This document shows positions 1 through 7,734 of a DNA stretch of 11,607 bases, piece by piece; the stretch's first letter is position 1, and each line of letters starts with the position of its first letter. The position numbers and the translations under genes are program-made. The notes under the pieces were generated by a model, which was given only the letters and a program-made list of their open reading frames with translations, was not told the DNA's origin and made no database searches. This stretch comes from an uncultured Bacteroidales bacterium (GTDB lineage: Bacteria > Bacteroidota > Bacteroidia > Bacteroidales > Muribaculaceae), in the NCBI GenBank assembly GCA_947176515.1, contig CAMWQZ010000009.1, positions 1 to 11,607 on the forward strand, written 5' to 3'.

Positions 1-49
1 ATCTACACGCGTAAGATCGTCGGCAGCGTCTGAGGTGTATAAGAGACAG
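1..49. other. Illumina Nextera adapter contamination at contig end
   Basis: This is synthetic sequence. Bases 1-8 (ATCTACAC) match the end of the P5 primer. Bases 9-16 (GCGTAAGA) occupy the i5 index slot and match the Nextera index I know as S517. Bases 17-30 (TCGTCGGCAGCGTC) are the Nextera read-1 overhang. Bases 31-49 match the 19-bp Tn5 mosaic end AGATGTGTATAAGAGACAG except at its positions 1 (A to T) and 4 (T to G). Genomic DNA therefore starts at base 50. The segment has no minus-strand stop in the frame of the adjacent gene, so gene callers will read through it and append the spurious tail CLLYTSDAADD plus a few more residues. Confidence 0.97.
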
Positions 50-1248
50 GTGATGAGTCGTGCGCGGTAGATGTCGCATAAGATTACAAAGAACGCGAGG
101 CAGTAGCATGCGAGACCCGAGGTGATGAAGTAATAGTTAAATGTCGACGGGTCTTTACGGACACCTCCGTCAAATGCTTCGAATACGAGACCGAGCATGA
201 GCAGATAGCCACCGAGGGTGACAAGTTTGCCGAGGAATTCTGAAGCTGACGGCATAAAGGTGACGAGGACACGGATAGCTATCACGAGGGCAAGGCTGAC
301 GAAGAAGTTGGCAAGAAGGATACGGTCAAAGAGCATCCAGACGTTGAGCCCAATGATGAGCGCCGAGAGGAAGCACACGACGGCCGTTGCCCAGTTGGCT
401 TTGAGGGGACGTGGGTCAGCGTCTTTGGCACGCTGAACTATCCAAGACCGGAGATATTCGCCGGCGAAGGTGCCAGGGATGATGATGAAGAGATATTTAA
501 GGAAGTCAAAGCGATAGAGCCAAGGGAGTGGCGACCAGTTGAAGACGTCCTGCTGCCAAGTGCCGTCGAGGTTCTTGCAAAGGATAATGCCCATGAGGAG
601 GGGTAGGACGGCAACGCGAGCCCATGGGCGACGCATGGTGAGGATGTAGATAATGGTGCCGAATGCAGCCATGTTGGCGAGCACGAGGATGATGATGTTG
701 CTGCGGAAGAGGTCGATTTCACCACCATTGCGAGTGTCGACCCAGACCATGATGGCTGATGCGATGATTACGCCGACCCAATGGATTGCGCGGCGCACCC
801 ACGGATTGAGTTTCCAGGGTATGCGCAGGTAAATGGCGAAGAGGAGCACGAAGCCGCAAAGGGTGATGAGCCAGTCGGATACGCCGGCTGGTTGGCCAGC
901 GGCGAGCGCCCAAGGATTGATGTGGTAGAGGAAGAGGGCAAAGTAGGCGAGTTTGATAAAGCGCCAGATTGAGTCGATGATGAGTCTGCCGATGCCTGCT
1001 CCGCGTTTGATGCGAGAACCGATGGCAAAAGGATAGGCGGCGCCCATGGAGAAAAGGAAGAACGGGAAGACAAGGTCGACCCAGGTGATGCCGTAGACAG
1101 AGGGGTCAAATGTTCCAGAGGGTGGTGGACACTGAGCGTGGGCCATCCATGCAGGAAGAATCCACGTTAAGATGGAGCCAGAGAGGACCATCATGAAGAT
1201 TGCGAAACCTCGCAATGAGTCGAGTGACTCTGCTCTTAGATTTTTCAT
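50..1248 (-). CDS. NagX-like / DUF5009 multi-pass membrane acyltransferase homologue, 3' end missing
   Basis: The predicted integral inner-membrane protein is related to NagX and the heparan-alpha-glucosaminide N-acetyltransferase (HGSNAT) family. It starts at ATG 1248 with MKNLRAESLDSLRGFAIF, the (E/R)SLDxLRGF opening typical of these proteins. The conserved block YGITWVDLVFPFFLFSMGAA follows at about residues 52-71, and IIPGTFAGEYL at about 256-266. Many hydrophobic helices alternate with basic loops (roughly residues 13-35, 52-76, 97-112, 125-141, 157-171, 185-203, 210-223, 249-264, 287-306, 310-330, 341-358 and 373-392). I translated 399 genomic codons without a stop; the frame then runs into adapter, so the C-terminus is missing. 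The start lies 19 bp after the phosphoesterase stop, which indicates cotranscription. In other bacteria NagX is tied to N-acetylglucosamine catabolism, but the substrate here is unproven. The membrane acyltransferase fold is confident; the specific reaction is not. Confidence 0.85.
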
Positions 1249-1267
1249 TGGTGATCTTGTTGGATTA

Positions 1268-2710
1268 TTATTCTAATTGCGATTCGTAGACTTTGCCGAA
1301 ACGGTCGGTGGCGCGAATCGTGATTTTTGCGTCTTTGTTGACGGGAGTTGCGCGGTAGAGGTGAGATGTGTTGTGAGGAGCAATCCATGAATAACGGAGT
1401 TTGCTGCGGTCGGCTGTACGCTCGACAGTCAAGGGGTCTTTACCTTCGAACTGGGTCATCTCTCCCATTAGCTTGCCGTCTTCGAGCCATTCGATTTTCC
1501 ACGCTTTGTCAGCATTCCAAGCGTTGACGATTATGTCATCGGGGAAATCTTTGGATGCTCCAGGGGCATAGCTGCGGAACTGGTAGTCACGGTCATGGCC
1601 TTTGCTCTTGAAATACCACTTAACGTCTGGACCGTCGACGGTGTAGACGCCGTAGCCCTGAGGAGTGCCGTCGGCACACATGTCGATGTCCCACCACATG
1701 CCGCATGAGCCGGGGGTGTTGTGTTCGTAGGCGCGGTCGCTATACTCGATGTTATGGGTGGTGTGCATATGACCGGTGATGAAATGGGTGTTGTAAGGTT
1801 TCATCAGGTCGATGAGGTGACGGGCGTTGACAGTCTGCTTGGAGATAGATGTGCCGTCATAGCGGAAAGGCTGGGGCTCCGGGTCGAAGGCGAGGGGAAT
1901 GTGCATGAACATCACGACGGTAGAGCCTTCGGGCACGTAAGAGAGGTCCTGGCGGAGCCAGTCGAATGTTTCTTCGTCGACGTAACCCATATAGAAATAG
2001 TCACGGCCAATATAGAAAACGTTGTCTATGGCGACATAGTGGACGTCGCCGCGATTGAACGAATATTTGGTCGGACCAATATTTTTTTCGAAACGAGCTT
2101 TTGAGGTCTCGTGAGTCGGGCCATAGTATTGCATGTCGTGGTTGCCATTGATGATATAAATCGGGAATCCGAAGCCTGAACGATGGCGTAGGCTCGACTC
2201 GTAGAGCTCAGGGTGGTCACCGACAACGTCACCGCAGTCGATGCCAAATATATCGAGTTTGTTGAATTGTTTGAAGTGGTCGCGAGCGTCGGCAACCTGT
2301 GCGTCATACAAGCCGAGTTCGTCTTCGTTGACAACCTGAATGTCGGCCTGGGTCATGAACACGTGTTTTTTGTCGTTCTTTTTATTTTTAATCAGCTCGA
2401 AGCTGTAGTCGGTACGTCCGTCCTCGACGGGAATAAAGAATGACGGGCGGTTGTATTGGTCAACACCGGGAAGATAGCCAGAAGGGGTCGAGACGGTGAT
2501 GTTGGTGGCTCGGTCGTTTTTCTGGAGGGTATAGCGACCATCGGCGCCAGTGGCTACGCAGTTGTAGCCGTCTGAAACGACAACGTTGGCGAGGGGTTTG
2601 TTGCCGCAGGTTACGGTGCCTGAAATTGTTTCAGACATTCCCCACGCAAATGCGTTGAGAGAGAGTGCAGAAATAGCGAGAGAGAGGATAAGACGTTTGA
2701 TGTTAGTCAT
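1268..2710 (-). CDS. Secreted calcineurin-like metallophosphoesterase with N- and C-terminal accessory domains
   Basis: The product is 480 residues. A signal peptide covers about residues 1-22 (cut near LNAFA/WG), with no lipobox cysteine, so a periplasmic location is likely. Residues about 28-105 form a carboxypeptidase-regulatory-like beta-sandwich (MetallophosN type: ISGTVTCGNKPLANVVV, GADGRYTL). The catalytic domain spans about 115-320 with metal motifs D123-I-Q125, G160-D161-x3-D165, G189-N-H-D192, H270 and G313-H-M-H316. A beta-rich MetallophosC-like domain ends the protein (about 345-480). The first motif has Gln where most phosphoesterases have His (DxH), a substitution also seen in CPPED1-like members. 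I chose ATG 2710 over an upstream in-frame TTG at 2761 because it opens directly on the signal peptide and the TTG falls inside a terminator hairpin. It probably hydrolyses a phosphomonoester or phosphodiester, perhaps on a glycan; the substrate is unknown. Confidence 0.9.
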   Translation of the reverse strand: MTNIKRLILSLAISALSLNAFAWGMSETISGTVTCGNKPLANVVVSDGYNCVATGADGRYTLQKNDRATNITVSTPSGYLPGVDQYNRPSFFIPVEDGRTDYSFELIKNKKNDKKHVFMTQADIQVVNEDELGLYDAQVADARDHFKQFNKLDIFGIDCGDVVGDHPELYESSLRHRSGFGFPIYIINGNHDMQYYGPTHETSKARFEKNIGPTKYSFNRGDVHYVAIDNVFYIGRDYFYMGYVDEETFDWLRQDLSYVPEGSTVVMFMHIPLAFDPEPQPFRYDGTSISKQTVNARHLIDLMKPYNTHFITGHMHTTHNIEYSDRAYEHNTPGSCGMWWDIDMCADGTPQGYGVYTVDGPDVKWYFKSKGHDRDYQFRSYAPGASKDFPDDIIVNAWNADKAWKIEWLEDGKLMGEMTQFEGKDPLTVERTADRSKLRYSWIAPHNTSHLYRATPVNKDAKITIRATDRFGKVYESQLE

Positions 2711-2756
2711 AAGGATGTTAAGGATTTTAAGGGCTTGAAGGAGTTTAGAATAAAAG

Positions 2757-2796
2757 CACAAAAAGCTTGAAAGAAGTGTCTTTCAAGCTTTTTGTG
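2757..2796 (-). terminator. Rho-independent terminator, perfect 17-bp stem
   Basis: The arms 2757-2773 and 2780-2796 are perfect inverted complements (17 bp) around a 6-base loop. In the minus-strand transcript an A-run precedes the GCUUGAAAG/CUUUCAAGC core and a U-run (GCUUUUUGUG, then CUUUUAUU) follows it, the classic intrinsic terminator layout. It sits about 53 bases after the stop of the GHL10-like gene and 46 bases before the phosphoesterase start, so it separates the susCD part of the locus from the last two genes. The stem is symmetric, with U-rich tails both ways, so it could work in either direction, but no plus-strand gene faces it. I see no clear Bacteroidetes promoter (TAnnTTTG) in the short stretch after it, so partial read-through is possible. 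Confidence 0.88.
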
Positions 2797-2849
2797 TTAG
2801 ATGAGATTTGACATTATTGAAATTTGGGAAAATACGGATAATAGTGGGA

Positions 2850-4298
2850 TTACTTATCGCCGTACTTTTTATTCCAGTCTGCAACGTATTTATTGTTTCC
2901 TTCGCTTATGGCATCCCATTTTTCCGGATCTATTTTGAGATGAATCATATCGAAGAGGAAATAACCGTCGCAAGCATTGATGCAAGCGCTGACTGAGTTA
3001 GTGACAGCATTGAGGATTTCGGTTTTAGAGTATTTTGCACCTGTGCCAGTCCAACGCCAGTCAACATCGGGACCACCGACTACAAGGGGGCAATCATTAC
3101 CGATTTTGAGTTTGCCTTGACTGCAGAATCCTTGCATTGACCATTCGCCCGTGCCGGTTACTGCTTGAGGGTTAGCGTAAGCACCAAGCAGAATCTGATC
3201 CATGAGAGCGGCATAACCGTACTGGCTGAATTTTGCCGTAGCCCATTTGTGGTTAGCAACTGCATTGTAGCGTTTTGAAGCCCAGTTTACGCCAGTATTA
3301 TAGTATGAATTATACCAAGCACCAACGTAGACGCCGAACATGATGTCAGGATTAACAGACTTGACAGCTTCGCGAGCTTTCTCCATGAACTCATATATAA
3401 CTTTTGCACGATATTCGAGCCAAAGTTTAGTATACTGGGTATAGTTAGCACCCAATACAGCGTTTGTAGAGCCTACGGGAAGAATGTCAGTCGGCCAGTG
3501 AGGGACTTTAGAACCAATATATTCTTCGAATTGCTTGCGGCTGAGATCAGAGAAGTCAGAGTGCAAATCGTTATATCGGCCACGGTCGAGGACGATGCCG
3601 TCGATATCGTATTTTGCAAGATCTTTCAGAAGGTTGCAGATGTACTCTTGTACTTCAGGATTGGCAGGATTGAAGAATTTCTCGTTCTCTGCCGGTAGGT
3701 CAAGGACGTTAGTCGGTTTACCATCATTGTAGCGGTAGGTTGCCCATTCTCTCTTTGACGGATCGCGGAAGAGAATACCAGCTGAATTAATCGCAGGACT
3801 ACCGTCAATCGGACCACCATTAGCGACGCCGCCTGTCATTGTGTTGAAACCAGCGTGAATCTTTAAGCCGAGTTTGTGACCTTCGTCAATGAAAGCCTGA
3901 AGATAATCCCAGCTGCCATCGAAGTAGAACGTTTTTTTCGAACCACCAGTGATAGGCCAAGCATTAAATGATTCAACAAGTTGACAATAAGATGACTTAT
4001 ACAAAATATCGCCAGTCGTAGAACGGACGTCAACCACGATGTCGGTGAAGCCGGCATCCTTGGCTAAAGCGAGGTCACGAGCGATAGTGCTTTTGTCAGT
4101 GAAAAAGTCCTGAGAGTTGGAAGAAGCGTCAACCCAGATATAACGTGGTTTAAGAGGAACGGGTTCTGACGAGGAGCCGCCTTGGTTAATGTCCCAATGC
4201 TTGATGCCGCCATCGTCATCACTGCAAGAAGAGAAAGACATTAATCCCGCCACTAAGATAGCGGCGAGATTAATGTGAGTGAAGGTTGATAATTTCAT
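2850..4298 (-). CDS. Lipoprotein resembling GHL10/family-10-like glycoside hydrolases
   Basis: The product is 482 residues with a lipoprotein signal peptide. The acylated residue is probably C25 (SFSSC), followed by the acidic stretch SDDDGG that in Bacteroidetes favours export to the outer surface. The rest looks like a (beta/alpha)8 barrel: PRYIWVDASS (about 51-60), DAGFTDIVVDVRSTTGDILY (81-100), GLKIHAGFNTMTGG (144-157), FNPANPEVQEYI (209-220), YDIDGIVLDRGRY (230-242), IMFGVYVGAWYNSYY (319-333) and ACDGYFLFDMIHLK (442-455). The N-P-x-x-P-E-V block and the DGI-x-x-D-R strand resemble GHL10 (DUF187, YngK-type) proteins. D238 or nearby E/D residues are candidate catalytic groups. It ends 53 bases before a terminator and begins 37 bp after the DUF5018-like gene, so it closes the susCD unit. 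Glycan cleavage at the cell surface is inferred; no substrate can be assigned. Confidence 0.82.
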   Translation of the reverse strand: MKLSTFTHINLAAILVAGLMSFSSCSDDDGGIKHWDINQGGSSSEPVPLKPRYIWVDASSNSQDFFTDKSTIARDLALAKDAGFTDIVVDVRSTTGDILYKSSYCQLVESFNAWPITGGSKKTFYFDGSWDYLQAFIDEGHKLGLKIHAGFNTMTGGVANGGPIDGSPAINSAGILFRDPSKREWATYRYNDGKPTNVLDLPAENEKFFNPANPEVQEYICNLLKDLAKYDIDGIVLDRGRYNDLHSDFSDLSRKQFEEYIGSKVPHWPTDILPVGSTNAVLGANYTQYTKLWLEYRAKVIYEFMEKAREAVKSVNPDIMFGVYVGAWYNSYYNTGVNWASKRYNAVANHKWATAKFSQYGYAALMDQILLGAYANPQAVTGTGEWSMQGFCSQGKLKIGNDCPLVVGGPDVDWRWTGTGAKYSKTEILNAVTNSVSACINACDGYFLFDMIHLKIDPEKWDAISEGNNKYVADWNKKYGDK

Positions 4299-4335
4299 TT
4301 ATTAGGATATTCTTTTAAGTAATTGAGAGAGCAAA

Positions 4336-6060
4336 TTACATATCGAGACAATCTGCCTGAATCATGCCTACATAACCGTTGGCAAATTCGAAGAAGATAT
4401 AGAGGTAAATGCCATTAGATGAAACCGAGAATTTAACGTCGCCACCGTTGCGAGCAAAGCCAGTGCTACCGCAAGCCATAGCTCCATATTTACCGCCAAT
4501 GCCCATTCCGCTGGCACCGAAATCAATGGGTGAAGAGGACAAATCGCCTGACGAGAGGTCATAGATGTAGATATTGTCGTCTGAACCCCAAGTGAAGGTG
4601 TTGATAGAGTTGTGGACAGCGTAGCGAGTGTGGTTGAACTCGACAACGTCAACGGCATTCATTACCCAGTTAGAAGATACGACTCTTGAGCCCTTAGATG
4701 TGATAGTATTGGTATTGCCATTAACGTAAGCGGCACCACGAGTCGTTGTCTCAACGTCAGCAAACTTCATGTATGCTGCGCAAAAATAATCACCGGCTGG
4801 ATCAGAGGGGTTGACATAAGCTATGTCACCGTTACCCCAGCAAGTGCCTTCATAACCTGTGATGTGGATTTTTTCAGGAGTTTCGCTCTTGAGGACACCA
4901 CCAGTAACAATCCAACGGAGGAAATCGAGACCAGAACCGTTGATAGACGCAGTGATGATAGCGTCACCATCAAGGCTGCCGACAACTGAAAGCTGGTCAC
5001 CAACATTTGCACCGGCTGCATGAGAGATATATTTCTCAATTGTGCCGTTTACGCCTGCCATACGCCAGATAGTAATTGTGCCACCGTTATCTTTAGAGAA
5101 ACTTGAGATAATGATATTGCCATTGGCGTCAGAAGTCATGCGGTAGTTATTCAGGTAGCTTGCACCGCTCATGCCGATAGAGCTGAGGTCAATTGTGACA
5201 GCTTCAACACCGGTTTTTGCGTTAACGTAAACAGCCTGAGCCTTACCAACCTGGTTGAGGACAAGGTAGTCGCCTGAAACAGCAAGACCAGCAGCGCAAC
5301 TTGAAACTTCATTAGACGCTGAGATACCATAATCAGAGAGTTTGTTGACCCAACGAAGGGTAGCGTTACCGAAGTTTGCACCAGAAGGTAAGAGTGTAGG
5401 CTCGCCTTTGACAGTCTTATAGACGCGTTTGTCTACACCGTTCTGAGCAATTACGGTGAATTCCTGTTCTTCATCGAAGTTTATTGCTGTTACTCGGGGG
5501 TCAGGTGAGATTGTCGCACCATGAGACATGATAATAGAAGCGTTCTGCATGCCAATCACGTCAGCAGAGATAAGAGTAATCACGTTAGTGGAGGGATTGA
5601 TTGCGCCTGAGAGTCCAAGCGCGTCGATTGTGAAGTCAGTGATTTCACATTCGTTGCTTTTGCGGATTTCACTTGTGATAGTGAAATCTCTGCGGTCGCC
5701 ATCGAGGCCAGTAACGGTGATGTGGTGCTCTTTTGTAAGGTCAAGCCAAACAAGCTCGGGCTCAACAACCGAACCGAGAACGGTGTTACACTGCACACGT
5801 ACATGGGTCAGGTTATTCTCTTCGAGGTGGCTATCAGATTTTGGGGGATAGGTGTATGGGAACACTACATTGATAGTACCAGCAGCATAGTCAATCTCAG
5901 CCGGGAACGCATTATACGGGTTATTGTCATTATAGAATGACGCCGTGAATGAGAGCAGATTCTCATCGTGATGGTCCGGTGTAAATTCATAGGGCTCTTG
6001 ACAAGCGGAGAACGCGAGGGCGACTGCCGCTGCAGATACGAATGATAAGATTTTTTTCAT
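4336..6060 (-). CDS. DUF5018-like surface lipoprotein, putative glycan-binding protein
   Basis: The product is 574 residues. A lipoprotein signal peptide ends at C20 (LAFSAC/QEPYEF). Residues about 31-135 and 136-217 look like two consecutive beta-sandwich repeats: each ends in a strand pair with the pattern ITVTGLDGDRRDFTI or FTVIAQNGVDKRVYK, as in DUF5018 and cadherin-like modules. The remaining 350 residues are rich in short beta-strands with recurring small loops (SGDYLVLNQ, DANGNIIIS, DGDAIITAS, NGDIAYVNP, DDNIYIYDLSSG) and may form a beta-propeller. It has no recognisable catalytic motif. It lies 34 bp downstream of susD, the position usually held by SusE/SusF-type surface glycan-binding proteins, so a binding role is likely. 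The family name is from memory of the pattern and is less certain than the lipoprotein and beta-repeat descriptions. Confidence 0.75.
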   Translation of the reverse strand: MKKILSFVSAAAVALAFSACQEPYEFTPDHHDENLLSFTASFYNDNNPYNAFPAEIDYAAGTINVVFPYTYPPKSDSHLEENNLTHVRVQCNTVLGSVVEPELVWLDLTKEHHITVTGLDGDRRDFTITSEIRKSNECEITDFTIDALGLSGAINPSTNVITLISADVIGMQNASIIMSHGATISPDPRVTAINFDEEQEFTVIAQNGVDKRVYKTVKGEPTLLPSGANFGNATLRWVNKLSDYGISASNEVSSCAAGLAVSGDYLVLNQVGKAQAVYVNAKTGVEAVTIDLSSIGMSGASYLNNYRMTSDANGNIIISSFSKDNGGTITIWRMAGVNGTIEKYISHAAGANVGDQLSVVGSLDGDAIITASINGSGLDFLRWIVTGGVLKSETPEKIHITGYEGTCWGNGDIAYVNPSDPAGDYFCAAYMKFADVETTTRGAAYVNGNTNTITSKGSRVVSSNWVMNAVDVVEFNHTRYAVHNSINTFTWGSDDNIYIYDLSSGDLSSSPIDFGASGMGIGGKYGAMACGSTGFARNGGDVKFSVSSNGIYLYIFFEFANGYVGMIQADCLDM

Positions 6061-6094
6061 AATTTAAGAGTTAAAAAGTGAATAAGGTTGTTTG

Positions 6095-7720
6095 TTATCT
6101 CCAATTATCGTATTGCTCGATAAGGTTGTTGTTGTTGATTTCAGACTGCGGAACAGGAAGGATATAGCATTTGTCGCTGTAATACTGAGTGTTATAATCA
6201 ACTTCAACGATGGTATATGTACCGTTATTTACTTTAACGCCACGACGACGGTAATTATTGTATTCGGTTGCACAAAGTTTCCAACGAACCATGTCCCAGT
6301 AGAGCTGACCTTCGAACGCAAGTTCGATTTTACGCTCGTTACGGTAGTCATTGAGGAAGCCATTGCCAGTAGAAGCTTTTGCAGGAAGACCAACGCGAGC
6401 GCGGACACGGTTAAGGGCGCCACGAGCGTCGTCCATCTTGTTAAGATTGTAGGCTGCTTCAGCAAAGTTGAGGAGGACTTCAGCAAAACGAAGTTCAACC
6501 CAAGGCTGAGCACTCTTCATGCCGATAACGTCTTTCATGTCGGGATTGAGGAACTTACGAACAAGATAACCTGTGCAAGTATTGCCGTTTGCCTGAGTCT
6601 GGGTGTTATAATCAAAGAATATAACATTGGGACCTTGAACAGACATGTCAAGAGTCTGGCCTTTCCAAGTGCAACCGGGGTAGAGAACTGTTGCGGCGAA
6701 GCGCGGTTCAAGCTGGTCGTAGGGTGGCACGGTAGTTGTTGTGCTCTTCCATGTATCCCAGTCTACTTTAGAACCATCGGCTTTTTCGTAGCACTCAACA
6801 AAATTTTGAGTCGGAGCTGCGCCGCAAGCACCAGTATTGTCAGTAGAAGGGCTATAGTAGAAATCGTATTGAGTGTTGGGACCCTGAAGAGCGTCGTAAC
6901 GGCACTCAATGATTGATTCTTTGTTACCACCAGCTGTGGCTGCAACGTAAGAGTCAACGAGGTCATACGGGCCTTCGGTAATTACTTTATTGGCAGCGTC
7001 GTAAGCTTTCTGCCAGCGCTCGGCATAAAGCATCGCGCGAGATTTGAAAGCGAGAGCAGCGTATTTGGTAATACGGCCACGATTAGCGTTGTTCCAGCTG
7101 TCGGGAAGATTCTCGGCAGCGAAATCAAGATCTTTTTCGATAAAATCCCAGACTTCTTCAGCAGATGAGCGAGCTTTATTAGGACCGTCAGGAAGAGCGT
7201 CGAAGAGAATGATGCTGCCGCCATGACGTTTGGCAAGCTGGAAATTCATAAAGGCACGGAAGAAACGAGCCTGTGCTCTCCAAGTGTTGCGCTGCTTCTC
7301 ATTGTATTTGCCAGCGTACTTTTCCTCGAGTGTCAGGAACTGGTTGACGCGACGGATTGCAGAATATGCGTTATCCCAGCAGCTAAGCTGGTTAGCGTCA
7401 GGAGACATAGGCACAGCGAGCTCAGCATAAGTGTTGGGAATGCCGGCACGTTTGAATGTGAAAGAACCAGAATACTTGAGAACGTCGGTCATGGCTTCTG
7501 TCCATGAACCGTTGAACTGGTAGTTGTCCATGTCAAGCTGACCGTATTTCCCAATCCAGGTATAAAAGCCGTCAATATAATAATCGACAGTAGTTTCAGT
7601 ATCGAAAACAGCAACGTCATCGACAGAAGATGTGTTTTCGACGCCGTCAAGCCAATCGTTGCATGATGCAAGTGAAAGGGCTACCAAGGCGGCAGATGAT
7701 AGTTTATATATTTTGTTCAT
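6095..7720 (-). CDS. susD: SusD/RagB family nutrient-binding outer-membrane lipoprotein
   Basis: The product is 541 residues and forms the lid of the SusC transporter, binding glycan at the cell surface. It has a lipoprotein signal peptide with lipobox LASC and acylated C20, followed by NDWLDG. SusD-type landmarks are the N-terminal helical TPR-like part (AYSAIRRVNQFLTLEEKY at about 118-135; WRAQARFFRAFMNFQLAKRHG at about 147-167, with the usual R-a-x-f-R-A pattern) and the C-terminal RagB/SusD part (YDQLEPRFAATVLYPG, about 334-349; LRFAEVLLNFAEAAYNLNK, about 410-428; LNRVRARVGLP, 436-446; YRNERKIELAFEGQLYWDMVRW, about 459-480). Length is normal for the family. ATG 7720 is preferred to an in-frame TTG at 7732 because it directly precedes the signal peptide MNKIYKLSSA. 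It begins 14 bp after the susC stop, so the pair is cotranscribed. The glycan bound cannot be read from sequence. Confidence 0.96.
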   Translation of the reverse strand: MNKIYKLSSAALVALSLASCNDWLDGVENTSSVDDVAVFDTETTVDYYIDGFYTWIGKYGQLDMDNYQFNGSWTEAMTDVLKYSGSFTFKRAGIPNTYAELAVPMSPDANQLSCWDNAYSAIRRVNQFLTLEEKYAGKYNEKQRNTWRAQARFFRAFMNFQLAKRHGGSIILFDALPDGPNKARSSAEEVWDFIEKDLDFAAENLPDSWNNANRGRITKYAALAFKSRAMLYAERWQKAYDAANKVITEGPYDLVDSYVAATAGGNKESIIECRYDALQGPNTQYDFYYSPSTDNTGACGAAPTQNFVECYEKADGSKVDWDTWKSTTTTVPPYDQLEPRFAATVLYPGCTWKGQTLDMSVQGPNVIFFDYNTQTQANGNTCTGYLVRKFLNPDMKDVIGMKSAQPWVELRFAEVLLNFAEAAYNLNKMDDARGALNRVRARVGLPAKASTGNGFLNDYRNERKIELAFEGQLYWDMVRWKLCATEYNNYRRRGVKVNNGTYTIVEVDYNTQYYSDKCYILPVPQSEINNNNLIEQYDNWR

Positions 7721-7734
7721 ATGAGAAATCAAAT

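Noticed and set aside
2711..2761. In-frame TTG start giving a phosphoesterase 17 residues longer
   Set aside because: The extension overlaps the terminator hairpin and places a non-signal segment before a clean signal peptide that starts at ATG 2710.
6092..6916. Plus-strand open frame of 274 codons antisense to susD
   Set aside because: It lies entirely opposite a well-supported SusD gene, its translation has no recognisable pattern, and it is explained by codon bias in the opposite strand.
7721..7732. In-frame TTG start for the SusD protein
   Set aside because: It adds only four residues (MISH) ahead of a standard lipoprotein signal peptide starting at ATG 7720, and leaves almost no gap after susC.
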